Shown here: one piece after another, positions 15,746 to 23,340 of the stretch
Layout of the letters: the number at the start of each line of letters is the position of its first letter
How positions within the stretch are numbered: the stretch's first letter is position 1
From: Hymenobacter puniceus
GTDB lineage: Bacteria > Bacteroidota > Bacteroidia > Cytophagales > Hymenobacteraceae
Direction: 5' to 3'
Assembly (NCBI RefSeq): GCF_014333525.1
Contig: NZ_JACSCX010000013.1
Span: forward strand, 1-42,670
Length of the DNA: 42,670 bases
Notes under the pieces: generated by a model
What the model was told of the DNA's origin: nothing
Databases searched by the model: none
Seen by the model: only the letters and a program-made list of their open reading frames with translations
Position numbers and translations under genes: made by a program

Positions 15746-17143
15746 TTAGTTTACACGGCCCCGGCCACCACCACCGCCACTGTTGCCGCCACCATTACCA
15801 CCGCCACCTGATGGCGGCGAGTAGCTGCGGGAAGGCTCCGACGAACGGCTGGGGGCTTCGTAGCTGCGCTGAGGAGCTTCATAAGTGCGCTGGGCGCTAC
15901 GTTGGGGCGCTTCGTAGGTGCGCTGCGGAGAAGCCCGGCGGACCGGCTGCTCGGCGGCTTGCCCGTTGCTACCCTGCGGCTGGCTTTGGTTGAAAATGCT
16001 GCGGTTGCTGCGGCGCGGCTGCGAGTAGTCGGTGGATGGCTGTGGTTGGGCTGTATTGCCAGTGCCATCCTGCGCCACACGCCAGCGGCGGCCTTCGTAG
16101 CTGCGCGTGGGCTGCTCGGTGGCCGCATCCTGCATAGCAGGACTGCGCGTAATGGCCGAGTTGCGGTCAGGGGCAGTCTGGCCAGCGGCGCCATCGGTAC
16201 CGAGGTCGGAAATGCGGGTATTGCGTACACCCGGCGTATTGTTGGTACTGCCGTTGGTAGCGGCATCCGTGAGGCGCACGTTGCGGCGGCCGGGCACAGA
16301 GGCCGGGCTGCTGCCCACCATATTGCCCGATGTGTTACCGCCCGGCGCGACCAAGCCACCTTCTGCAACGCGGCCACGGCCGCTACCAGTGCTCGTGCCA
16401 CCGCCATTAACGGTGCCACTGCCTGTGCGGCCCGAGGTTACGGCTTCGGCGCTGCGGCTACTGCGTGGGCCATAGCGCTGGTTGGTTACGCGGCCGCCAG
16501 TGCCACCATAGTAACCGTTGTTGCCACCGTAGTAGCCCCCACCGTATCCGCCGTAATAACCACCGTAGCCACCACCATACAGGCCGCTATAGAAACCGTC
16601 ATAATAACCGCGGCCGTAGCCGCCCCAACGGTTCCAGCCCCAGGGCCGGCCCCAGCCCCACGGGCTGCCAAACCCAATATTGATGTTTACGAAGCTACCA
16701 TAGCCATACCCGTAGCCGCCACCCCAGAACGGGTCATAGCCACCGAAACCGTAGCCAGGGCCCCAGGCCGAGTAGTAAGCCGGGCCACCGTACCAGAATG
16801 GGTCAGCGTAGATGAAGTCGTTGTAGCCGTAGCCGAAGCTGCGGTAGTAAGGCTGATGGAAACGCCGAATACGTGACGAATACGCATAGTCATCGTCATA
16901 ATATTCAGCATTTTCGCTGGCGCTACCCGCCGAACTGCCTTGGTTGGTATAATCAGGGTTAGTTAGCTCGTCGCGAGTGGCGGGTGTGGCCGCCGCTACC
17001 GCCTGCACGCTTTGCGTCGTGCGGTCAGAAGAAGAATAATAGACACCGTCGCTTTCCGTAGTGGAAAGCCCGGTGGTGCTCGCGCAGCCTCCCAGCGTGA
17101 GCAGGGAGAAGGCAGGCAACAGGGTAGAAAGGATTTTTTTCAT
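15746..17143 (-). CDS. Gly/Tyr-rich low-complexity lipoprotein
   Basis: This encodes 465 residues. Signal MKKILSTLLPAFSLLTLGGC places the lipidated Cys at 20. Residues about 85-220 are extremely rich in Gly, Tyr and aromatic residues (runs such as GGYGGYYGGYGGGYYGG). A Ser/Thr/Gly/Asn region follows, and a C-terminal part has repeated YEAPQRS units (encoded around 15850-15925) and ends in Gly-rich GRGRVN. Such composition suits a flexible surface or adhesive protein, or a phase-separating one, but no enzyme motif is seen. Similar proteins occur beside proS in related genomes as far as I recall; that is memory, not a search. It is divergent from proS. Confidence 0.78.
   Translation of the reverse strand: MKKILSTLLPAFSLLTLGGCASTTGLSTTESDGVYYSSSDRTTQSVQAVAAATPATRDELTNPDYTNQGSSAGSASENAEYYDDDYAYSSRIRRFHQPYYRSFGYGYNDFIYADPFWYGGPAYYSAWGPGYGFGGYDPFWGGGYGYGYGSFVNINIGFGSPWGWGRPWGWNRWGGYGRGYYDGFYSGLYGGGYGGYYGGYGGGYYGGNNGYYGGTGGRVTNQRYGPRSSRSAEAVTSGRTGSGTVNGGGTSTGSGRGRVAEGGLVAPGGNTSGNMVGSSPASVPGRRNVRLTDAATNGSTNNTPGVRNTRISDLGTDGAAGQTAPDRNSAITRSPAMQDAATEQPTRSYEGRRWRVAQDGTGNTAQPQPSTDYSQPRRSNRSIFNQSQPQGSNGQAAEQPVRRASPQRTYEAPQRSAQRTYEAPQRSYEAPSRSSEPSRSYSPPSGGGGNGGGNSGGGGGRGRVN
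15850..15925 (-). repeat. Coding tandem repeats for YEAPxRS units
   Basis: At least three imperfect copies of the unit encoding YEAP(Q/S)RS occur in the 3' part of the Gly/Tyr-rich gene, with repeated GGGGCTTCGTA and GTGCGCTG strings. Confidence 0.65.
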
Positions 17144-17338
17144 GACAGCTAACGCAAAAGGGAGGCGGGCGAAAGGAAGGAGCTACTCAAACACCGAAGG
17201 CTTGCTGCACTAGCTGCAGACTGTGGCGACAGGCTCCGGTTTAATAACGTAATTTGGCACCGAAACGGTGCCGAAATACCTAACACAAATCTTGGGCCAA
17301 ACCGGGAACTTTTTCGACTTACCAAAGATACTTGAAAC

Positions 17339-18814
17339 ATGAGCAAAAGTTTGCCCAAGCGGAGCGAGGATTATTCGTTGTGGTACAATGAGTTGGTGAA
17401 GCGGGCCGGCCTGGCCGAGAATTCCGCTGTACGGGGTTGCATGGTCATTAAGCCATACGGCTACGCCATCTGGGAGAAGATGCAGCGCACCCTGGACGAC
17501 ATGTTCAAGCGCACGGGCCACCAGAACGCCTATTTCCCGCTGTTCGTCCCGAAAAGTTTATTTGAAGCCGAAGAAAAAAACGCTGAAGGCTTCGCCAAAG
17601 AGTGCGCCGTAGTCACGCACTACCGCCTCCAGACCGACCCCGATAACCCCGGCAAGCTGCGCGTCGACCCCAACGCCAAGCTGGAAGAAGAGCTGGTGGT
17701 GCGCCCAACCTCAGAGGCCATCATCTGGAGCACCTACAAAGGCTGGATTCAGAGCTACCGCGACTTGCCGCTGCTCATCAACCAGTGGGCCAACGTGGTA
17801 CGCTGGGAAATGCGTACCCGCCTGTTTCTGCGCACCGCCGAGTTTTTGTGGCAGGAAGGCCACACCGCCCACGCCACTGCCGAAGAAGCTGTAGCCGAAA
17901 CCCGCCAAATGCTGGAGGTGTACGCCCAGTTTGCCGAGGAATGGATGGCGCTGCCCGTGGTGAAAGGCGTGAAAACCGAAAACGAGCGGTTTGCCGGCGC
18001 CGAGGACACGTATTGCATCGAAGGACTGATGCAGGACGGCAAGGCGCTGCAGGCCGGCACCTCGCACTTCCTGGGCCAGAATTTCGCCAAGGCATTTGAT
18101 GTGCAGTTCCAAACCAAAGAAGGCGGCCTGGAGTATGTGTGGGGCACCAGCTGGGGCGTGAGCACGCGCCTGATGGGCGCCCTCGTAATGGCCCACTCCG
18201 ACGACGAAGGCTTGGTGCTGCCGCCCAAGCTGGCCCCCATTCAGGTGGTCATCGTGCCCATTTACAAGTCCGGCCAGCTCGACGAGCTGCTGGAGCGCAT
18301 CCGCCCGATGCAGATGGGGCTGATTGAGCGCGGCATTTCGGTGAAATTAGACGACCGCGACACCGAGCGCCCCGGCTACAAGTTTGCCGAGTGGGAGCTG
18401 AAGGGCGTGCCCGTACGTCTGGCCGTGGGCATGCGCGACCTGGACGCCGGCACCGTAGAAGTAGCCCGCCGCGACACCAAGGAAAAGATGAACCTGCCCC
18501 TGGCCGATATCGTGAACAGCGTGGCCGCGCTGCTCGACGACATCCAGACCAACATCTACAACCGCGCGCACAAGTTCCGCGAAACACACACGCACCGTGT
18601 AGACACCTACGAGCAGTTCAAGCAGGCGCTGGAAGGCGAAGGCGGCTTCGTGGTGGCCCACTGGGACGGCACCTCCGAAACCGAGGAGCGCATCAAAGAC
18701 GAAACCAAAGCCACCATCCGATGCATGGCCCTCGCGGAGCCCGACGAGGACGGCACCTGCATCCTGACCGGCAAACCCAGCAAGCGCCGCGTGTATTTCG
18801 CCCGGGCCTACTAG
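17339..18814 (+). CDS. proS: Proline--tRNA ligase, archaeal/eukaryote-type
   Basis: This encodes 491 residues. It charges tRNA-Pro with proline at the expense of ATP in the cytoplasm. The class II core is complete: RPTSEAIIWSTYKGWI, motif 2 region RTAEFLWQEGHTAHAT, and GTSWGVSTRLMGALVMAHSD leading to LPPKLAPIQVVIVPI, where the anticodon-binding domain starts. The C-terminal zinc-binding-like extension ends in YFARAY with a terminal Tyr, the mark of the ProS type 3 group. The bacterial-type editing insertion between motifs 2 and 3 is absent, as expected for this type. The ATG at 17339 is supported by the KSLPKRSEDYSLWYNELVK start. The strong hairpin at 18856 ends the unit. Confidence 0.97.
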   Translation: MSKSLPKRSEDYSLWYNELVKRAGLAENSAVRGCMVIKPYGYAIWEKMQRTLDDMFKRTGHQNAYFPLFVPKSLFEAEEKNAEGFAKECAVVTHYRLQTDPDNPGKLRVDPNAKLEEELVVRPTSEAIIWSTYKGWIQSYRDLPLLINQWANVVRWEMRTRLFLRTAEFLWQEGHTAHATAEEAVAETRQMLEVYAQFAEEWMALPVVKGVKTENERFAGAEDTYCIEGLMQDGKALQAGTSHFLGQNFAKAFDVQFQTKEGGLEYVWGTSWGVSTRLMGALVMAHSDDEGLVLPPKLAPIQVVIVPIYKSGQLDELLERIRPMQMGLIERGISVKLDDRDTERPGYKFAEWELKGVPVRLAVGMRDLDAGTVEVARRDTKEKMNLPLADIVNSVAALLDDIQTNIYNRAHKFRETHTHRVDTYEQFKQALEGEGGFVVAHWDGTSETEERIKDETKATIRCMALAEPDEDGTCILTGKPSKRRVYFARAY

Positions 18815-18855
18815 GCAAGTCAGCAATGTGTTTTCTGCTTTGCAGAAAGACCTAG

Positions 18856-18910
18856 CGTAAAACAGCAAACCCGTTCTGCTCACTTGGCAGAACGGGTTTG
18901 CTGTTTTACG
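18856..18910. terminator. Strong bidirectional hairpin terminator
   Basis: Perfect 24-bp arms (18856-18879 and 18887-18910; core CAGCAAACCCGTTCTGC) flank a 7-base loop, with AAAA and TTTT inside the stem. It lies between proS and the converging small gene ending at 18919. Confidence 0.92.
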
Positions 18911-18918
18911 GCCGACAA

Positions 18919-19164
18919 TTATTGCGCTGCTGAAATGGCGGTAGTCAGCTCCGCATTGGAAAGATTATCGAGCCAATCCTTTTCCAGTTCCAGCCGCACA
19001 GTTTGGGCGCCGCCGCTGGGCGTACATACTACCGGCACAGCTCCGGAGTCAGTTTCGCTTAGCTCCATGGCTTTTTCTGCAGCGGCGCTATCCGTGGCGG
19101 CATATGCCTGCACGCAGGTCCAGGTGGTGTTGTGCTGGTCGGTTACTTCGCGTTGTTTCATCAT
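18919..19164 (-). CDS. Small protein of unknown function
   Basis: This encodes 81 residues starting at one of two adjacent ATG codons (19164 or 19161). It is acidic and Ala/Thr-rich, with two cysteines (TWTCVQ and VVCTPS) and a helical C-terminus, LEKDWLDNLSNAELTTAIS. No signal peptide or membrane helix is seen. The gap structure supports a real gene: it sits tightly behind the terminator at 18856-18910, converges on proS and is divergent from nfeD. I recognise no family. Confidence 0.6.
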   Translation of the reverse strand: MMKQREVTDQHNTTWTCVQAYAATDSAAAEKAMELSETDSGAVPVVCTPSGGAQTVRLELEKDWLDNLSNAELTTAISAAQ

Positions 19165-19284
19165 GCCCCTCAGATACGTGGCTGTCCGGTTTGGGATATG
19201 CTGGTTTCCAACAGCCGATAGCCCGCCACGCGAGGCCCGGGAAACATCTATCAGGCCCTACTCATTTCCCGTGGGGTTTCTGCG

Positions 19285-19292
19285 TATCTTTT
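19285..19292 (+). promoter_or_regulatory. Candidate -7 element upstream of the NfeD gene
   Basis: TATCTTTT matches TAnnTTTG at seven of eight positions and lies 23 bases before the ATG at 19316. No clear -33 TTTG is present. Confidence 0.3.
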
Positions 19293-19315
19293 CCTAACCA
19301 AACTACTCCCCCACT

Positions 19316-19783
19316 ATGGACTGGCTTACCGTTGCCATGCTTCTGCTCTTCGGCCTGCTGTTTCTGGCCGCCGAAGTCGTCTTCATTCCCGGCACCACCA
19401 TTGTGGGCCTGATTGGCTTTGCGCTGCTGGCTGCCGGCGTCTGGTTTGCCTACCGCGACTTTGGTTCCTCCACTGGCCACATCTTGCTGGTTTCGTCGCT
19501 GGTGGTTACGGGGGTGCTGGTCTACATTGGACTGAAGCCCAAGAACATGGCCCGCGTGGCCCTCACTGATGTCAACAATTCGCACGTGCGCGACGCCCGC
19601 CTGCCCGACGTGCAGCCGGGTGCCATTGGCCGCACACTCTCGGCGCTCCGGCCGGCCGGCACCGTGCTGTTCGAGGAAAACCGCCGCGAAGTAACCACCC
19701 GTGGCGAGTTTGTGCCGGCCGGGGCTGAGGTGCGCGTGTTGCGCATCGAGCAAAATCGGATTGTCGTGGAAAGTGTCGTGTAA
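19316..19783 (+). CDS. NfeD-family membrane protein
   Basis: This encodes 155 residues. Three membrane helices (about 5-24, 27-46 and 55-73) include the family's EVVFIPGTTIVGLIGF turn. They are followed by a soluble OB-fold domain (about 85-150) with QPGAIGRTLSALRPAGTVLF and RGEFVPAGAEVRVLRIEQN, which is diagnostic. This is the short NfeD form without the N-terminal ClpP-like protease domain. Short NfeD proteins partner with flotillin-like proteins in membrane microdomains. The floA gene follows after 111 bases on the same strand, as in many bacteria. Confidence 0.9.
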   Translation: MDWLTVAMLLLFGLLFLAAEVVFIPGTTIVGLIGFALLAAGVWFAYRDFGSSTGHILLVSSLVVTGVLVYIGLKPKNMARVALTDVNNSHVRDARLPDVQPGAIGRTLSALRPAGTVLFEENRREVTTRGEFVPAGAEVRVLRIEQNRIVVESVV

Positions 19784-19894
19784 AGGGGTAGCTTGGCAGG
19801 CAGTTGCATTACTTAGCCGTGTAGTATTGCCGGCTGTAGTCGGAATTTTCACTCTCATCAGCACCCGTCTGTTGCGCGTGCTACATTGCGCCCT

Positions 19895-20899
19895 ATGAAC
19901 TCTTTCCCAGTATTTCCGCTGATTGTCGGGGCCATCGTCCTGCTGGTCTTTCTCTACTTCTTTCCCATCAGCCTCTGGATTACGGCGCTGTTTTCGGGGG
20001 TGAAGGTGAGCTTGTTCCAGCTGGCGTTTATGCGGGTGCGCAAGGTGCCGCCGTCCCTCATCGTCAACTCCATGATTACGAGCACCAAGGCCGGCCTGGA
20101 GCTGACCGCCAACGACCTGGAAACGCACTACCTGGCCGGCGGTAACATTCCCAGCGTCATCAAGGCCCTTATTTCCGCCGACAAAGCCAATATTCCGCTC
20201 ACCTTCAAGCAAGCCACCGCCATTGACCTAGCCGGCCGCGACGTGTTTGAGGCCGTAACCACCAGCGTAAACCCCAAGGTGATTAACACGCCCAACGTGG
20301 CGGCCGTAGCGCAGGACGGTATTCAGTTGATTGCCAAGGCCCGGATTACGGTGCGCGCTAACATCACGCAGCTGGTAGGTGGCGCCGGCGAGGAAACCAT
20401 TCTGGCCCGTGTGGGCGAAGGCATCGTAACCAGCATCGGCTCCTCGAAGTCGCATAAGGAAGTGCTGGAAAACCCCGACAAGATTTCCAAGCTCGTGCTC
20501 AGCAAGGGCCTCGATGCCGGCACGGCATTCGAAATCCTGAGCATCGATATTGCTGATATCGACATCGGAGAGAACATCGGTGCCAAACTCCAGATCGACC
20601 AGGCCACTGCCGACCTCAAAGTGGCCGAAGCTAAGGCCGAGGAACGCCGGGCTATGGCCGTAGCCGTAGAGCAGGAGAACCGTGCCAAAACTCAGGAAGC
20701 CAAAGCCTTGGTGGTGCAGGCTGAAGCCGAGATTCCGAAAGCAATTGCCGATGCTTTCCGCTCCGGTAATCTGGGCGTCATGGACTACTACAAGATGCGC
20801 AACGTGCAGGCCGACACCGACATGCGCGACTCCATAGCTAACCCCGGTGGCCAGAGCAGCAGCAGCAAGCCCGGCCGCGACGAAGGGCGTCTTTCTTGA
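19895..20899 (+). CDS. floA: Flotillin-like protein FloA
   Basis: This encodes 334 residues from the ATG at 19895; a TTG three codons earlier is less likely. An N-terminal hydrophobic hairpin (about 7-32) anchors it to the membrane. The FloA/YqfA signature follows: RKVPPSLIVNSMITSTKAGL, NDLETHYLAGGNIPSVIKAL, an SPFH-like core with GGAGEETILARVGEGIVTSIGS, and EILSIDIADIDIGENIGAKL. An Ala/Glu-rich coiled-coil (about 245-285) precedes a variable tail, GGQSSSSKPGRDEGRLS. FloA scaffolds functional membrane microdomains. It probably shares a transcript with NfeD. Its stop codon lies inside the left arm of an outer inverted repeat (20897-21051). Confidence 0.95.
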   Translation: MNSFPVFPLIVGAIVLLVFLYFFPISLWITALFSGVKVSLFQLAFMRVRKVPPSLIVNSMITSTKAGLELTANDLETHYLAGGNIPSVIKALISADKANIPLTFKQATAIDLAGRDVFEAVTTSVNPKVINTPNVAAVAQDGIQLIAKARITVRANITQLVGGAGEETILARVGEGIVTSIGSSKSHKEVLENPDKISKLVLSKGLDAGTAFEILSIDIADIDIGENIGAKLQIDQATADLKVAEAKAEERRAMAVAVEQENRAKTQEAKALVVQAEAEIPKAIADAFRSGNLGVMDYYKMRNVQADTDMRDSIANPGGQSSSSKPGRDEGRLS

Positions 20900-21051
20900 T
20901 GCGCTGATTACTAATGAGTTGATGTACTGAGCAGCAAAAAAGAATCCCGGTTCTATTCGAACCGGGATTCTTTTTTGCTGCAACCATGCCTTAGACTTGA
21001 GTTACAGAGTATACTGTTTAGCACATCAACTCATCCGTAATCAGCACATCA
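20897..21051. repeat. Outer inverted repeat overlapping the floA stop codon
   Basis: The arms 20897-20925 and 21023-21051 match as inverted repeats at 26 of 29 positions (core GATGAGTTGATGT / ACATCAACTCATC). They enclose a separate perfect terminator hairpin at 20931-20981. The left arm contains the TGA stop of floA. Confidence 0.85.
20931..20981. terminator. Strong bidirectional hairpin terminator
   Basis: Perfect 22-bp arms (20931-20952 and 20960-20981) flank a 7-base loop, with six-base A and T runs inside the stem. It lies between floA and the converging OmpA-family gene. Confidence 0.92.
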
Positions 21052-21055
21052 AACT

Positions 21056-23098
21056 TTACTTCTTGGTAATCCGGAACTCCACGCGGCGATTGAGTTTGCG
21101 GGTTTCCTCTTGGTCATTGCTGGCCACGGGCTTGGTGTCGCCGTAACCTTCGGTGGCAATGCGGGTGCTCTTGATGCCTTTCTGTACCAGAAACTTCTTC
21201 ACTTCATTCACACGGTCCTGGCTGAGCTTCAGGTTCAGGGCCGGGTCGCCTTGGTTGTCGGTGTGGCCTTCCAGCTTAATTTCTACGTTCGGGTACTCCT
21301 TGAGCGTGCGCACCAGACGCAGCAGCTCGGGATAGGAGTTTTCGCGCAGGTAGTACTTGCTCTGAGCAAAGAAGATATTGTTCAGCTTAATCGTTTGGCC
21401 CACGGCGAAGGGCACCAGGTACAGATCCTGCGTGACTTCCGAGTATTTCTGGCGGTCCGTCACGTCGAGGTTGTCGGCTTCAGCTAGGTAGTTTGGCGCC
21501 TCGGCGCGGTAGCCATACTGAATACCCGAAGGCAGCACGATGGTGTAGGAGCCATCCACCGGATTAGTGTCGGCCACCCCAATTTCCTCGCCAGTAAGCA
21601 GATTCTCGTACTTAATAACAGCCTGTATCGGTTTTTTAGTGGCAGCATCCAGCACCCGGCCGCGCACCAGCGTTACCACCTCAGGCTTGAACTGGGGTGT
21701 GAGGCCAATGCGGAAGATGTCCTTGGAATTGCCGGTGCCGTTGCGCGTCGAAACCAGGTAGGCATCTTCGCCGGCGGCCGACACCACGTAGTAGGCGTCG
21801 AAATCGGGGGAATTGACGTTGGGGCCCAGGTTGCGCGGCTTGGTCCAGTTGGTCCAGCTGTCGTCGAGGCGCTTGCTGTAGAAGACGTCGCTCTTGCCGT
21901 AGCCGCCGTGGCCTTCCGAAGCGAAGTACAACGTGCGGCCATCTGAGGCCAGGAAAGGCGCAAACTCCGGCTTTTTGGTGTTGATGCTGGGCCCGAGGTT
22001 GCGCGGCTTGCTCCACGATTTGCCGTCGGCGTTGCGGAAGCTGACGAAGATGTCCTGCTCGCCCTGCCCGTCTTTGCGCTGCACTGCCATCAGCAGCACC
22101 TTGCCCGAAGTGCCCAGGAAGTAATCGACGTTTTCCTCGTCGTCGTTATAAAAGTCCTCGATATTGATTTTCTCGGGGCGGCTCCAGCCGGTTTTGGTGC
22201 GCTTGCTCATGCTCACGCCCTTGGGGTCGAGTGAGCCATCTTCATTATACACGTTGATGAGCACCGCCGTATTGCCATCCGACGACACCGAGGCCAAGCC
22301 GTTGGGGCCGGGTGTATTGATAGGTCCGCCGATGTTCTTGGCCGGGTTCCAGGCTTTATTTTTAGCGTTGCCGAGGGTGCTGTACCACACGTCCTGCACA
22401 TCGTTGGCTCCACCTGCATTCTGTGGGCTTTCCTGACGTGCAAAAAACAGCGTGCGGCCATCCGGCGAAATAACCGGGTGCGTATCCACATACTTGGAGT
22501 TGACGTTGGGGCCCAGGTTCACCATGGCTGAGTCCACTCGTACACCTTCCGATTCGCCCTTGAACTCCTTTTTCACCATCGTCTCGGCCACGTCGGCAAT
22601 GCCAATAGCGTCGATCTGGTTGACGCCGTTCACGGCCTTGGTGTTCATGGTCACGAGCACACCAATAGTGCGGTAGGTACCTGGCGAAAACGTGACCTGC
22701 AACGAACGAAACTGCTCGGGAATGGGCCCGGGGCTGTCGTTGGCGTACACCTGGTGCTTGCCGCCACGCGTGTCAATCAGCTCGATTTTGATAACGGAGC
22801 CAGGATTGAAGTTCTCTACTACCGTTACTTGTTTGGCAATCAATGACTTGCCGAAACGCACCTCGATAAACTCACTGTTGCTTTCCTTGCGCGGAATCCA
22901 GGCCTCATTGCTGACTTGGCCCAGCGGCTGAGCGTTGGGCTCCCCCAGCACCTTTTCCGGCGAAAAGGCCTCTTTGCCTTCCGCTTTCTGCGACGACACC
23001 ACCGCGACCTTCGCCGCCCACACGGCGTGCTGCGCCTGTGCGCTCACAAAGCCTCCCACTACCAACCCTACCGACAGTAGAAATTTCTGAACACTCAT
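21056..23098 (-). CDS. PD40-repeat OmpA-family outer-membrane/peptidoglycan protein
   Basis: This encodes 680 residues from the ATG at 23098, which gives signal MSVQKFLLSVGLVVGGFVSAQAQ; the longer frame upstream lacks a signal. The order of domains is a discoidin-like beta-sandwich (about 27-170), PD40/beta-propeller repeats (for example ISPDGRTLFFAR at 210 and LASDGRTLYFASEGHGG), a carboxypeptidase-regulatory-like Ig domain starting LVRGRVLDAATKKPIQAVI, and an OmpA C-terminal domain (about 572-680). The OmpA domain has EGHTDNQGD (Asp614) and LSQDRVNEV (Arg629), the expected peptidoglycan-binding residues. It should tie the outer membrane to peptidoglycan. The layout resembles PorE-like envelope proteins of Bacteroidota, but the N-terminal sandwich differs. 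Its specific role is unknown. Confidence 0.92.
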   Translation of the reverse strand: MSVQKFLLSVGLVVGGFVSAQAQHAVWAAKVAVVSSQKAEGKEAFSPEKVLGEPNAQPLGQVSNEAWIPRKESNSEFIEVRFGKSLIAKQVTVVENFNPGSVIKIELIDTRGGKHQVYANDSPGPIPEQFRSLQVTFSPGTYRTIGVLVTMNTKAVNGVNQIDAIGIADVAETMVKKEFKGESEGVRVDSAMVNLGPNVNSKYVDTHPVISPDGRTLFFARQESPQNAGGANDVQDVWYSTLGNAKNKAWNPAKNIGGPINTPGPNGLASVSSDGNTAVLINVYNEDGSLDPKGVSMSKRTKTGWSRPEKINIEDFYNDDEENVDYFLGTSGKVLLMAVQRKDGQGEQDIFVSFRNADGKSWSKPRNLGPSINTKKPEFAPFLASDGRTLYFASEGHGGYGKSDVFYSKRLDDSWTNWTKPRNLGPNVNSPDFDAYYVVSAAGEDAYLVSTRNGTGNSKDIFRIGLTPQFKPEVVTLVRGRVLDAATKKPIQAVIKYENLLTGEEIGVADTNPVDGSYTIVLPSGIQYGYRAEAPNYLAEADNLDVTDRQKYSEVTQDLYLVPFAVGQTIKLNNIFFAQSKYYLRENSYPELLRLVRTLKEYPNVEIKLEGHTDNQGDPALNLKLSQDRVNEVKKFLVQKGIKSTRIATEGYGDTKPVASNDQEETRKLNRRVEFRITKK

Positions 23099-23214
23099 AA
23101 GCTTATTGGCGAAACTAGAGCTTGGGCTCCTGCGCAAGCTGGAAGCATTACCTTCCTGCAATTGGAGACGTGAGGATGGGGTTCGAAGTTGCGGCAATCC
23201 AACACCCCGAACCT

Positions 23215-23222
23215 CAAAGGTA
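23215..23222 (-). promoter_or_regulatory. Candidate -7 element for the OmpA-family gene
   Basis: The minus strand reads TACCTTTG, an exact TAnnTTTG match, 116 bases before the ATG at 23098. The implied 5' leader is long and no -33 TTTG is evident. Confidence 0.3.
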
Positions 23223-23340
23223 CGCACACAGGTTGCCTGGGGGTGTTAAATTTTAATGAAAGTGCAAAAATCACCGACGTTTGCGGCACGCCACCTGATG
23301 AAGTAACTTGCTTATCGTCTGGCGCTGCGCTGCTTTTCCC

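Noticed and set aside
15902..16876. A 324-residue plus-strand frame opposite the Gly/Tyr-rich gene
   Set aside because: Its Ala/Thr/Val monotony mirrors the Gly/Tyr/Ser codons of the opposite strand. The minus strand has a proper lipoprotein signal.
17323..17330. Exact TATCTTTG on the minus strand just upstream of proS, as promoter of the Gly/Tyr-rich gene
   Set aside because: It lies 180 bases from the start at 17143 and the nearest TTTG upstream is only 13 bases away, so the spacing is wrong. It may be chance.
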